This document shows positions 8,201 to 14,439 of a stretch of 35,841 nucleotides of DNA, one piece after another; position 1 is the stretch's first letter, and each line of letters opens with the position of its first letter. The position numbers and the translations under genes are program-made. Origin of the DNA: a virus; the IMG/VR virus record IMGVR_UViG_3300025769_000369, positions 1 to 35,841 of that record. One strand, given 5' to 3'. A model generated the notes under the pieces. It did no database searches. It saw nothing but the letters and a program-made list of their open reading frames with translations, and was not told the DNA's origin.

Positions 8201-10910
8201 AACATTTAAAGTGATACAGGCATTAGATGATTTGATTGCTTTCAGATCGTCTTCTGATGAAAGTGCGGACCAGCAGCAGCGTATACGTGAGGCCGAAGAA
8301 GAACTTGCGATACAGCTAAGGAACGCTATTGGCCATCATTGGGGAGCAGCAAGAAGTGAAGTGTTTCATTGGGACTTTTTGTCGGAACGTGTTCAAACAG
8401 TTTTAGGGGACGAGTTTGGAGTTTCTATACAGCATGAACGACGAGAGTCGCCTTCTGATTTTGAAAGTATCCGAAATCTACAGGAGGCCCTTGCGCCGTT
8501 TGTTGACGCTTGGGCGAGAAGTCAGTATTCTGCAACACAGCAGTATTTGAAAGAAAATGATATTACAGAAGTTAACTTGTATCGAGGTTTGTTTATTCCG
8601 AGGTCAAAGTCGTCCGAAGTTCCTCGTGGCACGACGACTGATCGTGGCGTACCCAGGGCACGTGGTCTACAGTCGTGGACTAGCAGGTTAGAAACGGCTC
8701 TTCTGTTTTTAGGTAATAAATACGAAACTGCTAAGGATGAAATTAAAAAGATTGAAGATAGCGGTGAAGATCTTGCAATGCCTGAGCATGTTTTGCTACA
8801 TGATGTAGTGCCTGCTGAGTTAATATTTGGGTTTGCTAGCGATGCCCACAAGGAATCTTTCCGGTTTGGTGTTTCTGTCGAGCAAGAAGTTGTTGTTCTT
8901 GGAGATAGCTCACGGCGTGTTAACATGTTGGGAGACGATTTTTTGGATCTTCACCGAGAACCTTCTGGTAACTTTATCATTGACAGACGAGAGAGTGCTT
9001 TTAGATTGTCAGAAGATGAGGTGTTTGATTACTTATCAAGCGACGCCGAGGTAACTCAGTTAGATAATCTCAGCAGTGCGGATGAGCTAACTGGTGTTGA
9101 TGATTTGACCGCCAGCGTTGAACGCATTCAGGAACAATTCGGTCTACAAGATTTGGAAACCAGACTGGACTCTGGCTCTCGCATTTTCTACGACATGGAG
9201 ACAGATCTTTATTTTGCATTAGACGATTCGGGTGACGGGCCTACCGAAATTCAAACTTTTGAAAGCTTTGATGATTTTGTTTACAGTATTGATACTTCTG
9301 AGTTAGAAGAGCAAGCTTTACAAGATTGGCGTGAAGGTGACGCAAAGCGCACGGTTGTCTTCCACGGTACTACAGCAGAAGCTTTGGAGACTATCAGGAC
9401 GGAAGGTTTGGATCCACGTAGCGACACTAGAGGAATTGTTAACAGAGGTGTTGGTGATGCTGTGTATACGTCGGAGACTGCTGATGCGGCTGAGGCTTTT
9501 TATGATGTTGTGGTAGAGATTGATTTGCCTAGAGCTATTGAGGATGGGGTAATTTCTGTTGATAGTTTGGATAGGGAACCGGATGTGATCCGCAACGAAG
9601 TTTTGGAAGGGATTGCTAGCAGTTTCGCTGTTGACGATTTTGTACCTGAGGAAAGTTTTGACGGTACGAGGCCGGATACTGTTGTGATTAGTGAGCGGAT
9701 TCCTCCGGAGTATTTGCTTGTTAATGGTGAGCCGCTTGTTCCTCAATCTGTTTCTGCTAACCCTGACTTTGGCCTTCCTCCAGGGCCTGATACTCCTACA
9801 CAGTGGGCTAGAGGGCGTTTGGATAAGGCTGAGATACAGAATTCAGATTTACCCGATGCAAACCTTAGTGTTGTTTTGGGTGATGGTTTGCGTGAAGATC
9901 AAAAATCTGTGAGTAAGCTATTGGTAGAGGCTTCTAGTGAAGATTTGCGAGAACTAAATGAAACTATTGGCGCCTATTGGAAGGCGGAGCTGGTGAAAGA
10001 CTTGCGTGGTCGCCAACCATGGGTGAACTTAAGTCGCCAGTTGGAAAAACTGCTGGACAAACGCAAGGAAACATCTCAACGTAAAGATTTGGCGTTGGCA
10101 GAGCAGGGAGTGATGACTGAATTACAGGACTTAATCAACCGTTCTTGGACATCATCTAGGGATGAAGTCATGCATTGGGACTTCATGTCTGAAATCGTTC
10201 AGAACGTTTTGGGGGACGAGTTTGGAATTTCTGTCGTCCATGAACGCCGAGAGCCACCTTCTGATGTTGAAAGTATTCAAAAACTGCAAGAGTTACTTAC
10301 ACCGTTTGTTGAAGCTTGGGCTAGAGGTCAGTATGCTGCAACACAGCAGTATTTGAAAGATAATGATATTACCGAAGTTAACTTGTATCGAGGTTTGTTT
10401 ATTCCTACGGCTAAGGGAGATGGCCGGGACGGTACTGCAACTGCTCGTGGTGTAGGTTCGGTGCGTGGTCTACAGTCGTGGACTAGGAGTTTGGAGATGG
10501 CTCTTAACTTTGCAGGCAATAGATATGGTACCGCTAAAAATGAAATTGCGGAGATTGAAGAGAGTGGTGAAGAGCTTGACCTGCCTGAGCACATGTTGTT
10601 GCATGATGTTGTTCCCGCTGAATTAATATTTGGTATAGCTTCTTATGATTCTTCTAGCAACACTGGATTTTCGTTTGGTTATGGAAAAGAATCTGAAGTT
10701 GTGGTTTTAGGGAGTTCACGTCCTGTTGATATCTTGGGGGACGATTTTTTGCGAACTTATCAAATATCTGGAGATACTATTCCAGAACCGCCTACTTACA
10801 TTGCCCGATCTTCTCATCCTACAAGAAGGACTAGTTATAGACTTTCAGAAAACGATTTGTTTGATTACTTATCAAGTGAGACTCCTAATGATTTGGATAC
10901 AGAAAGGTAA
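2244..10910 (+). CDS. Giant modular protein: duplicated domains, HEXXH metalloprotease motif and ADP-ribosyltransferase-like modules
   Basis: An 2888-residue protein with no single known counterpart that I recognise. Numbered from ATG 2244, it has a proline-rich region (about 90-200, repeated PPPPRP), a highly charged helical stretch (200-330), module A1 (461-896), a zinc-metalloprotease-like region with HEGFH at 1147-1151, module A2 (1373-1823), module B1 (1893-2266), a PARP-like module (H2374 in FHGTT, Y2408 in VYTS), and module B2 (2508-2885). B1 and B2 each carry an R-S-E type ADP-ribosyltransferase set: R2114/R2716 in LYRGL, the S-W-T segment at 2144/2745, and E-x-E at 2213-2215/2816-2818. 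I prefer ATG 2244 to TTG 2205, which adds a Trp/Leu-rich stretch. It lies between connector and sheath genes, where phages often place internal or ejected proteins, so delivery into the host is plausible. Substrates are unknown. Confidence 0.6.
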   Translation: MARAPRVVPFNPAPRDADLDQIVQEGTIWERPKGADIIYLTGRVWDQTGRAPLRSDVRIVYNGRVYEPGDGFRFDSSSVGAQAGVIGDRAGTIGDRVGTIAPPPPRPKPTLRESEGTVGVAPPPPRPTSIAEAARPSAPPPPPRPTLGESRGTLDSPPKPPPPREVPSDPFENIPRDRPVVQEPPPPPPRIPPEEQVRPPSISADEDAAAKRSILRVRDRWGRKKRDNERRYEEERIVPSMEEAVEAEVQEERVDQIVAQVEAVDKALDEVVEVADVPESSSIDVLVAEDVEEILRIRRQNTADHPDYYKSRGERIYATRSKFDLGGSRLDNELKIDTISSRDRREYEEMLAEVLEREAFADKLAAITGFSFPDEGGIVNNLYDSPDDVPEEVLEAVAELVRNTKFIDKFIGDQKPPEDLKQLFFYAAQLANKNESTHRETVQLRLEVNYRRKLLTDPPKYVTRTELAQRVGFSSWEEAREAAQTDQALALHLDRMETAARYGYDFYDDTVRDLDTEIGEAAYKITRLTRAGRQVYLKRDNSRFGVGQQIPKDVTSEDVARLTREFIAEADKFLPKAFSEEARAIITERVRAIEAMSPEEVETLVLNYARQVLEDPDTRIGVMIDPKDAPALKRQGRYLTTHSKLSASRSDDYDAARVVYETGMLQMPADEDTRADLAPSSGFLIPGARMRAARREAEEKYVEEFGVPYDPANATPEQHAFFENVRISQASVGIEAYAEELVVLKPSVKAKSRFTEGDSFNEFAMTSLMQNPDGSPLSDQQLRNALFGRGTFTKELSTGGGDGGHLGPTKHTLGNFFVAAALGLDPAILGRHRAMDREINEAWDEGDIDKEIAVGARFLHGHTKVSEFAMGFPYSAAYIETMTFGGFHTSEIESASEGLRDILDVAIPAEVQQQIESYSGQFLPTSAFVEENIEQTTRSALNRAAAATGTDLPETGGTAKFLTARAGELPGKFVSTITIMELRADLKSRREVLLLLEADPDADPDAIAFAKKEIETLLRGIGRLDKGKDIAVVPHTSSSDGWPSYLRVDHPSIVAQIHAATDKLSPEVRPETVIVSFDAPYGGGMYVHGRGGVIYIHPAALDWKDASFNINQKDLATRLAKAGATSPEEFDAFFRPSQAWVDDIIIHEGFHRVDFLLAKASKDPQAAASLLSSPEMAAAFDEWLTTSMPFLLEYFEGVDKADLRLHEFAYLGELLGVTGTDRDEAVRSKLVKLYAARVKKPVDSVDPDVALKEERWRLISEVYAELARLDAKGIPFPNSEILIDGMTPAFSRIYEGSDGSGDVLRAAFADAAASLSDIDDAVGAAQAGLDSAVRDVASDVSASVDDIDDTVESLRVGAIPVRRGLYDGVDGAYVPDPVTRDDIARNLGFADADELDAAIADDPIMANNARILEELATYGFDIGVVGSLSADEARARYEAAKPGGYMATRHVSKPVDTAEIKDIMDGMASKLRKSLAEADALPQDPDRVKQSAKKRELLERIEATSPEEAKQLLIDFMRDIFDDPDTTMAVNTGFLDEVMESGRFLSVREAPKNRSEGGDGYARYDTERALWGLHEDTPGSLSPAYGFVVSGAQRRAAREKALEEYGARVETLPDGTTGIRWGYSEEIRDEVLEIALEVTNDLYPGVTRSADLPDDEAKRIVADAIHKKVVERFGLNAIDAKFRKEAVNKELKSLRLPGYGDGVILIDPKVMHRSTFTQGDTVNGAGRPVHYSRNMTDQQLLDMAARAERNPSKSRDRGEALLARAILGYDSRSLNRSKVSEETTGVFMGDVAPVFEHDYIEAQIFGAFTTEEILTATDGKREFDPAPYAPAVPTDLTPESEVAAIKAQLAAERAGQSIDAVVADAAATIDDLDDAGDEVVSFMARSSDDIDPNFGLPPGPDSPTEWDRERLSNADRLDGFTQPPTNISALDGEGLREDQKSLNRVVAEAATEEDLVPLQEALRQAVEDEGSPLYLEAERGSLSDEKTFKVIQALDDLIAFRSSSDESADQQQRIREAEEELAIQLRNAIGHHWGAARSEVFHWDFLSERVQTVLGDEFGVSIQHERRESPSDFESIRNLQEALAPFVDAWARSQYSATQQYLKENDITEVNLYRGLFIPRSKSSEVPRGTTTDRGVPRARGLQSWTSRLETALLFLGNKYETAKDEIKKIEDSGEDLAMPEHVLLHDVVPAELIFGFASDAHKESFRFGVSVEQEVVVLGDSSRRVNMLGDDFLDLHREPSGNFIIDRRESAFRLSEDEVFDYLSSDAEVTQLDNLSSADELTGVDDLTASVERIQEQFGLQDLETRLDSGSRIFYDMETDLYFALDDSGDGPTEIQTFESFDDFVYSIDTSELEEQALQDWREGDAKRTVVFHGTTAEALETIRTEGLDPRSDTRGIVNRGVGDAVYTSETADAAEAFYDVVVEIDLPRAIEDGVISVDSLDREPDVIRNEVLEGIASSFAVDDFVPEESFDGTRPDTVVISERIPPEYLLVNGEPLVPQSVSANPDFGLPPGPDTPTQWARGRLDKAEIQNSDLPDANLSVVLGDGLREDQKSVSKLLVEASSEDLRELNETIGAYWKAELVKDLRGRQPWVNLSRQLEKLLDKRKETSQRKDLALAEQGVMTELQDLINRSWTSSRDEVMHWDFMSEIVQNVLGDEFGISVVHERREPPSDVESIQKLQELLTPFVEAWARGQYAATQQYLKDNDITEVNLYRGLFIPTAKGDGRDGTATARGVGSVRGLQSWTRSLEMALNFAGNRYGTAKNEIAEIEESGEELDLPEHMLLHDVVPAELIFGIASYDSSSNTGFSFGYGKESEVVVLGSSRPVDILGDDFLRTYQISGDTIPEPPTYIARSSHPTRRTSYRLSENDLFDYLSSETPNDLDTER
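3624..4931 (+). repeat. Module A, copy 1 (protein-level repeat)
   Basis: Residues 461-896 of the giant protein. Shared landmarks with copy 2 are the start (TRTELAQRVGF here), a DPDT segment, a GFLIPGARMRAARREA helix, an SRFTEGDSFNEF stretch (S752, R753) and a closing YIETMTFGGFHTSEI. The last element recalls the EAQ-HG segment of DUF3626-type proteins. That link is from memory and weak. The copies are clearly paralogous in order and spacing but diverged. Confidence 0.7.
6360..7712 (+). repeat. Module A, copy 2 (protein-level repeat)
   Basis: Residues 1373-1823 of the giant protein, parallel to copy 1. It starts with TRDDIARNLGF, followed by DPDTTMAVN, GFVVSGAQRRAAREKA, RSTFTQGDTVNG (R1713, S1714) and YIEAQIFGAFTTEEI. 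The metalloprotease-like region lies between the two copies. Confidence 0.7.
7920..9040 (+). repeat. Module B, copy 1 (ADP-ribosyltransferase-like)
   Basis: Residues 1893-2266. It starts NFGLPPGPDSPTEW and ends FDYLSS. It contains LYRGL (R2114), LQSWTS (2142-2147), HDVVPAELIFG and E2213-Q-E2215, in the order expected for the NAD-binding core of R-S-E ADP-ribosyltransferases. Its DNA is almost identical to copy 2 over about 70 bases near 8530-8605 versus 10336-10410, so the duplication is recent or kept by conversion. Confidence 0.7.
9765..10890 (+). repeat. Module B, copy 2 (ADP-ribosyltransferase-like)
   Basis: Residues 2508-2885. It starts DFGLPPGPDTPTQW and ends FDYLSS shortly before the stop. 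LYRGL (R2716), LQSWT (2743-2747; the next residue is R2748, where copy 1 has the second Ser), HDVVPAELIFG and E2816-S-E2818 follow the order of copy 1. All candidate catalytic residues are kept, so neither copy looks decayed. Confidence 0.7.
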
Positions 10911-10918
10911 GAATAGAA

Positions 10919-11086
10919 ATGACAAAACCTAAAAAAGGTAGATTGGCCAGTGAAGTATTGAAGGATCCGAAAATTGCCAGGATGTTAGATTATTCGCATC
11001 GGCGTCCGGAGTTTTGGGAGGGCAAGCCTGACAAAAAGAATTCTTTACTCAGCGACCCTGCTGCTTCGATTGATGACATCAAATAG
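10919..11086 (+). CDS. Small basic hypothetical protein (55 aa)
   Basis: Starts eight bases after the giant gene's stop and encodes MTKPKKGRLASEV... ending in DPAASIDDIK. It is Lys/Arg-rich at the start, with an acidic end. No family is recognised. Only a weak ribosome binding site is visible (AGAAAGGTAAG, within the end of the giant gene), so it is probably translated through coupling. The acidic SIDDI ending recalls the repeated (S/T)IDDxDD segments of the giant protein, which may be coincidence. Its place suggests a partner of the giant protein, without direct proof. Confidence 0.5.
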   Translation: MTKPKKGRLASEVLKDPKIARMLDYSHRRPEFWEGKPDKKNSLLSDPAASIDDIK

Positions 11087-11098
11087 GTGCCGGTTGCC

Positions 11099-11127
11099 TT
11101 GCCGATGTGTTCAAAATGTTGTAAAAT
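11099..11127 (+). promoter_or_regulatory. Sigma-70-like promoter
   Basis: TTGCCG (11099-11104), a 17-base spacer and TAAAAT (11122-11127) lie before the 61-residue gene. The -10 matches five of six bases, the -35 only three. The ribosome binding site AAAGG at 11140-11144 falls inside the predicted leader. Confidence 0.5.
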
Positions 11128-11153
11128 ACCAGTAAGTGTAAAGGTAACTGATT

Positions 11154-11339
11154 ATGTCTAAATTTGCTGAAAAATATACTGGCGTGTACAATCCTCGCCT
11201 TAAACAACGTGACGAGTATTGGGACATGTTGAAAGCTGAACGTGAGACCGAAATGTCATTCGATGAAATGGTCGAAAAATCAAAGAAGAACTTTATTAGA
11301 CGGCTTGAAGAAAAGTTCGGTCCCATCAAAAAAGATTAA
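11154..11339 (+). CDS. Small charged helical protein (61 aa)
   Basis: MSKFAEKYTGVYNPRL followed by an almost wholly charged amphipathic stretch (ERETEMSFDEMVEKSKKNFIRRLEEKFG) and ending KKD. No family is recognised. Predicted all-helical, cytoplasmic, with no signal or membrane segment. It has its own AAAGG ribosome binding site and a candidate promoter, so it is probably expressed separately from the giant gene. The base run CATCAAAAAAGATTAAA at its end has no hairpin and is not a terminator. Confidence 0.6.
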   Translation: MSKFAEKYTGVYNPRLKQRDEYWDMLKAERETEMSFDEMVEKSKKNFIRRLEEKFGPIKKD

Positions 11340-11478
11340 AGCTATATTGACATCTGGCACAAAGTTTCATTAGTTCCGTCATTTTTGGTGGTAAACTAAT
11401 ATTTGAGAGCGTACCCTTTGCGTACCCCGCAGGGCAGTTCAATACTAGTATTGTATCTACAAGAATATGGAGGCAATT
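11340..11478 (+). promoter_or_regulatory. Leader region of the tail sheath/tube operon
   Basis: This 139-base stretch has several control-like elements. There is a consensus -35 (TTGACA 11347-11352) without a good -10. GCGTACCC is repeated at 11409-11416 and 11420-11427. A perfect 14-base palindrome, CAATACTAGTATTG, lies at 11440-11453. TTGCGT (11418-11423) with a 17-base spacer to AATACT (11441-11446) is a possible promoter whose -10 lies inside the palindrome. GGAGG at 11469-11473 is the ribosome binding site for ATG 11479. Confidence 0.4.
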
Positions 11479-13038
11479 ATGCCGGGAGTTAATGTCACCA
11501 CTACAGTGCGTACCGGTCCTGCGGGCACTAATAACAATGTGGCGGGACAGGTGTTTATGGTTGGCACCGCTGAGCGTGGATCAACGACTGAGCCGACGCT
11601 TCTTCGTAGTTTCAGCGACTACACAACCTACTACGGTAACTATCAGTCGGGGAATCTGTATTCCCACGTGAAGACGTTCTTTGATGAGGGCGGTTCTCGT
11701 TGCTATGTTTTCCGTGTTTACAACTATGATGATACCGATGTACTTGTTAAGGCAAAGACTGCTACGATCGACTTGACTGATTCTAGTGGGTCTGCGACGA
11801 TGACGCTGACTTCTAAGAATGTTGGTACTTGGGGCAATAATCTTTCGGTCGCTGTTGAGAACAACAGTGATGATAGCAACATTCTTTCTGGTTATTTCCG
11901 GCTTAAGATTTCACTAGATGGTGAACTTCTTCTGTCTACTCGTGATCTTCTAGATGTTGATGATGCTGTCAATGTTATCAATACTTCTATTGTGAAGCAT
12001 CTTGTGACAGCTGCGGATAATACGACTTCTAGTAACGATCCTGATTCGCTTGCTGACACGAACTTTTCTGGTGGTCTAGATGGTTCGGCTGTTACGGCAG
12101 ATCATATTGTGGATGCGTTGGACGGAACGTTTGATTCCGATCCGGATGTAACGACTTGCTTTAGTGTGAATCTTAAGGATGGCGCTGTTGCGGCTCCGGG
12201 ATATACTGGTTCAGCGGTTTGGAATGCGCTTCGTACTCATGCTGCGAACAATAACCGTATCGCTCTGTGTGGGTTCACGCTGGGTGAGTCGTCTGCTAAC
12301 GCTAAGACTAGTGCTTCTTCGTACTACTCTGATGCAAACGCTAAGCACATGGCTTTCTATTGGCCGCACATTAAGGTCACGTCACCGAATGCTGCTGAGC
12401 TTGCCACGGGTGAGTCTACTGTAACGACGGCCACAATCAATCTTTCACCAGAGAGTTATGCGGCTGCTGCTCGGGCTAAGGGCATTGCGGCGGCTGGTGG
12501 CCCTTGGCGGGCCGGTGCCGGTCAACTTTCAGCAGCTAAGAGCATTGTTGATTTGTATCAGGATGTGACTCCGGCTACTGCGGAAACGCTTGATAAGGCG
12601 CGAGTTAACGCTATTCGCAAGGTCAACAACTCGATTAGAGTGTATGGTGCCCGTTCGGTTTCTAATGATGAAACGAATTGGCGTTACATTACTCAGCAGG
12701 ACACGATGAACTATATTGCGGTTCGTATTGAAGAGCGTATGGAAAGCTTTGTATTCTCAACGATTGACTCTCGTGGTAACTTGTTTGGCCTGATTCGTGC
12801 TTCCATTAAGGGCTTTTTGAAGGGCGTTGCTTTGCAGGATGGCCTGTATGCGGCGTACGATGTAGAGGGCGCTCAGGTTGATCCGGGTTATACGGTTTCA
12901 GTTTCTGCAGCGAATAACCCAAATTCACAGCTTGCTACGGGTTTGGTTAAAGCTACGGTCGGTGTCCGGGTTTCGGGTGTCGCTGATTTGATTGATATTG
13001 TTATCACTAAGAGCAATCTGAGTGATCCTCTAGTTTAA
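11479..13038 (+). CDS. Contractile tail sheath protein
   Basis: A 519-residue sheath subunit, which surrounds the tube and contracts on infection. The N-terminus MPGVNVTTTVRTGPAGTNNNVAGQVFMVGTAERG, followed by SFSDYTTYYG and a GGSRCYVFRVY strand, is the standard start of phage sheath proteins: the tube-clamping extension and first domain. The C-terminal part has RVNAIRKVNNSIRVYGARSVS, WRYITQQDTMNYIAVRIEERM and LVKATVGVRVSGVADLIDI, matching the conserved sheath core. Length is normal for a compact sheath. I chose ATG 11479 over ATG 11467 because GGAGG lies five bases before 11479 and within the longer reading frame. It is followed by the tube gene 13 bases on. Confidence 0.92.
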   Translation: MPGVNVTTTVRTGPAGTNNNVAGQVFMVGTAERGSTTEPTLLRSFSDYTTYYGNYQSGNLYSHVKTFFDEGGSRCYVFRVYNYDDTDVLVKAKTATIDLTDSSGSATMTLTSKNVGTWGNNLSVAVENNSDDSNILSGYFRLKISLDGELLLSTRDLLDVDDAVNVINTSIVKHLVTAADNTTSSNDPDSLADTNFSGGLDGSAVTADHIVDALDGTFDSDPDVTTCFSVNLKDGAVAAPGYTGSAVWNALRTHAANNNRIALCGFTLGESSANAKTSASSYYSDANAKHMAFYWPHIKVTSPNAAELATGESTVTTATINLSPESYAAAARAKGIAAAGGPWRAGAGQLSAAKSIVDLYQDVTPATAETLDKARVNAIRKVNNSIRVYGARSVSNDETNWRYITQQDTMNYIAVRIEERMESFVFSTIDSRGNLFGLIRASIKGFLKGVALQDGLYAAYDVEGAQVDPGYTVSVSAANNPNSQLATGLVKATVGVRVSGVADLIDIVITKSNLSDPLV

Positions 13039-13051
13039 GGAGACATGATTA

Positions 13052-13540
13052 ATGGCTAAAGCAACTCAGAGGCAGATTGTAGCCTCACTTATTCCCACCT
13101 CGACGGGTGTGGCATCTGTCGCTCCCCAGATTAATGGTGGTGGCGGTGAAGCAGGTACCTACTTTACGACCGTTAGTGGTGGTGAAATTAGCGCTGCTGT
13201 CGAAAAGATTTACGATGGCGGTAATATCCATCCAGAGGTATTGTGTGCGCCTTCTGAAATTGGTGACATTACTGTTAGCCGCTATGCTACAGACGATACA
13301 GTTGATCACAACCTCCTTCAGGATATTCGTCAGCTAGTTGGTCGGGCGTATTACGATATTACAGTGTTTACGCTTAACTGTGATCTTGCGGTTCCGGGTT
13401 CTGAGCGAGTCTATCCGAAAGCACTTTTGGTTGGCTTAACTGAACCTGACGGTGACGCTTCTTCGGGAGCACCTGCTACCTATTCGCTGACGTTCTCAAT
13501 TTCATCTGTGGACGACAGCAAAGAAACAGAAAATACCTAA
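13052..13540 (+). CDS. Tail tube protein
   Basis: A 162-residue protein directly after the sheath, the usual place for the tube subunit. It is beta-rich, with GTYFTTVSGGEISAAVEKIYDGG, a DITVSRYATDD segment, YYDITVFTLNCDLAVPG and a final ATYSLTFSISSVDD strand, all as in T4 gp19-like tube subunits, whose hexamer rings form a beta barrel. GGAG at 13039-13042 is the ribosome binding site. The cotranscribed pair ends at the terminator at 13574-13600, so sheath and tube form a unit that can be made in large amounts. Confidence 0.85.
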   Translation: MAKATQRQIVASLIPTSTGVASVAPQINGGGGEAGTYFTTVSGGEISAAVEKIYDGGNIHPEVLCAPSEIGDITVSRYATDDTVDHNLLQDIRQLVGRAYYDITVFTLNCDLAVPGSERVYPKALLVGLTEPDGDASSGAPATYSLTFSISSVDDSKETENT

Positions 13541-13573
13541 TATTATCACATTTAATATTCTTTAATAGAGAAG

Positions 13574-13602
13574 CGCCACCTGTTTAGGTGGCGTTTTTCT
13601 TT
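13574..13602 (+). terminator. Rho-independent terminator after sheath-tube
   Basis: Stem CGCCACC (13574-13580), loop TGTTTA, stem GGTGGCG (13587-13593), then TTTTTCTTTTT. All seven base pairs are perfect. It separates the tube gene from the endolysin, which has its own promoter beginning at 13611. Confidence 0.9.
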
Positions 13603-13610
13603 TTCCTTGC

Positions 13611-13639
13611 TTGACACCTAACACAAGTTTTGGTAGGTT
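13611..13639 (+). promoter_or_regulatory. Promoter of the endolysin gene
   Basis: A perfect TTGACA (13611-13616), 17-base spacer and TAGGTT (13634-13639). The -10 is weak, but the position right after a terminator and before a gene supports use. The leader is about 30 bases, with an AAAGG ribosome binding site near 13663. Confidence 0.55.
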
Positions 13640-13675
13640 ATGTAGGAAAGTTATTCTCTAGCAAAGGATTATCGA

Positions 13676-14413
13676 ATGACTATTCCTGTTACAAGTAGCA
13701 GGGTGAACGTGAAGGACCTTCACCCGAAGTTTAAGGCCCGTCTGGAAGCGTTCTTCGCTGATCCACGCATTGCGGGCAAGGTTGCTGTTGTGTCTGGTGT
13801 CCGCACCTATCAGCAGCAGAAGTACCTGTATGATGGCTATAAGAGCCGTAAGCCCGGTTTCAATCTGGCAGCTAACCCTGACCGTATTAACCGTGCGGGC
13901 TTCCAGGGTTCGTATCATATGAGCCAGCCAAAGTTTGATGGTTACGGTTATGCTGTTGACTTCCGTATTATCAAGAAGGGTGCTATCTCTACCACGCAGG
14001 TGAATAAGATTGCTGAAGAGTACGGTATTCGTAAGACCGTGGCTTCGGAGTGGTGGCATCATCAGCCGTGCCGTGTTAGCGGTTCTAAGATGGATTGGTT
14101 CCCTGTTAAGGGTGACATTACGGTTCCGAGAGCTGCTTCGGTGAAGTCTGAGCAGGCTCAGGTTCTTGAGTTCATTGCGGCTTGTTTCAAGACTGTTGTG
14201 CGTAAGGGCGATAAGGGTCCGGTTGTTGAGTTCCTTCAGAAGCTTCTGGATAAGAACGGTTACAAGCTGACTTCTCGTCCTCGTAAGAATTCTGGTGTTG
14301 ACGGCGACTTTGGTCCGAAGACGTTGAAGGCTGTGAAGCAGTTCCAGCGTGACGAGGGGCTTGCTGCTGACGGTGTTGTTGGTCCTAAGACTTGGGCAGC
14401 GCTTGCTGACTGA
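13676..14413 (+). CDS. Endolysin: M15 family peptidase with peptidoglycan-binding domain
   Basis: A 245-residue cell-wall hydrolase. Residues 1-140 form a VanY/M15 zinc peptidase: zinc ligands H81 (in SYH) and D95 (in YAVDF), then E125 and H128 in EWWHH, all at family spacing. Such enzymes cut D-Ala-D-Ala or related stem-peptide bonds. Residues about 172-245 form a PG_binding_1 domain, with GPVVEFLQKLL, VDGDFGPKTLKAVKQFQ and DGVVGPKTWAAL. No signal peptide is present, so it would need a holin or damage to leave the cell, or could be carried in the virion. Its place between tube and chaperone genes is unusual for a lysis gene and leaves open a structural, tail-associated role. Confidence 0.85.
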   Translation: MTIPVTSSRVNVKDLHPKFKARLEAFFADPRIAGKVAVVSGVRTYQQQKYLYDGYKSRKPGFNLAANPDRINRAGFQGSYHMSQPKFDGYGYAVDFRIIKKGAISTTQVNKIAEEYGIRKTVASEWWHHQPCRVSGSKMDWFPVKGDITVPRAASVKSEQAQVLEFIAACFKTVVRKGDKGPVVEFLQKLLDKNGYKLTSRPRKNSGVDGDFGPKTLKAVKQFQRDEGLAADGVVGPKTWAALAD

Positions 14414-14439
14414 GTAGGTTAAAGAAAGAAAGGTTAATA

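Noticed and set aside
13676-14413. Endolysin as a stray lysis gene with adjoining holin
   Set aside because: No small protein with membrane segments lies next to it on either side, so a classic lysis cassette is not supported here.
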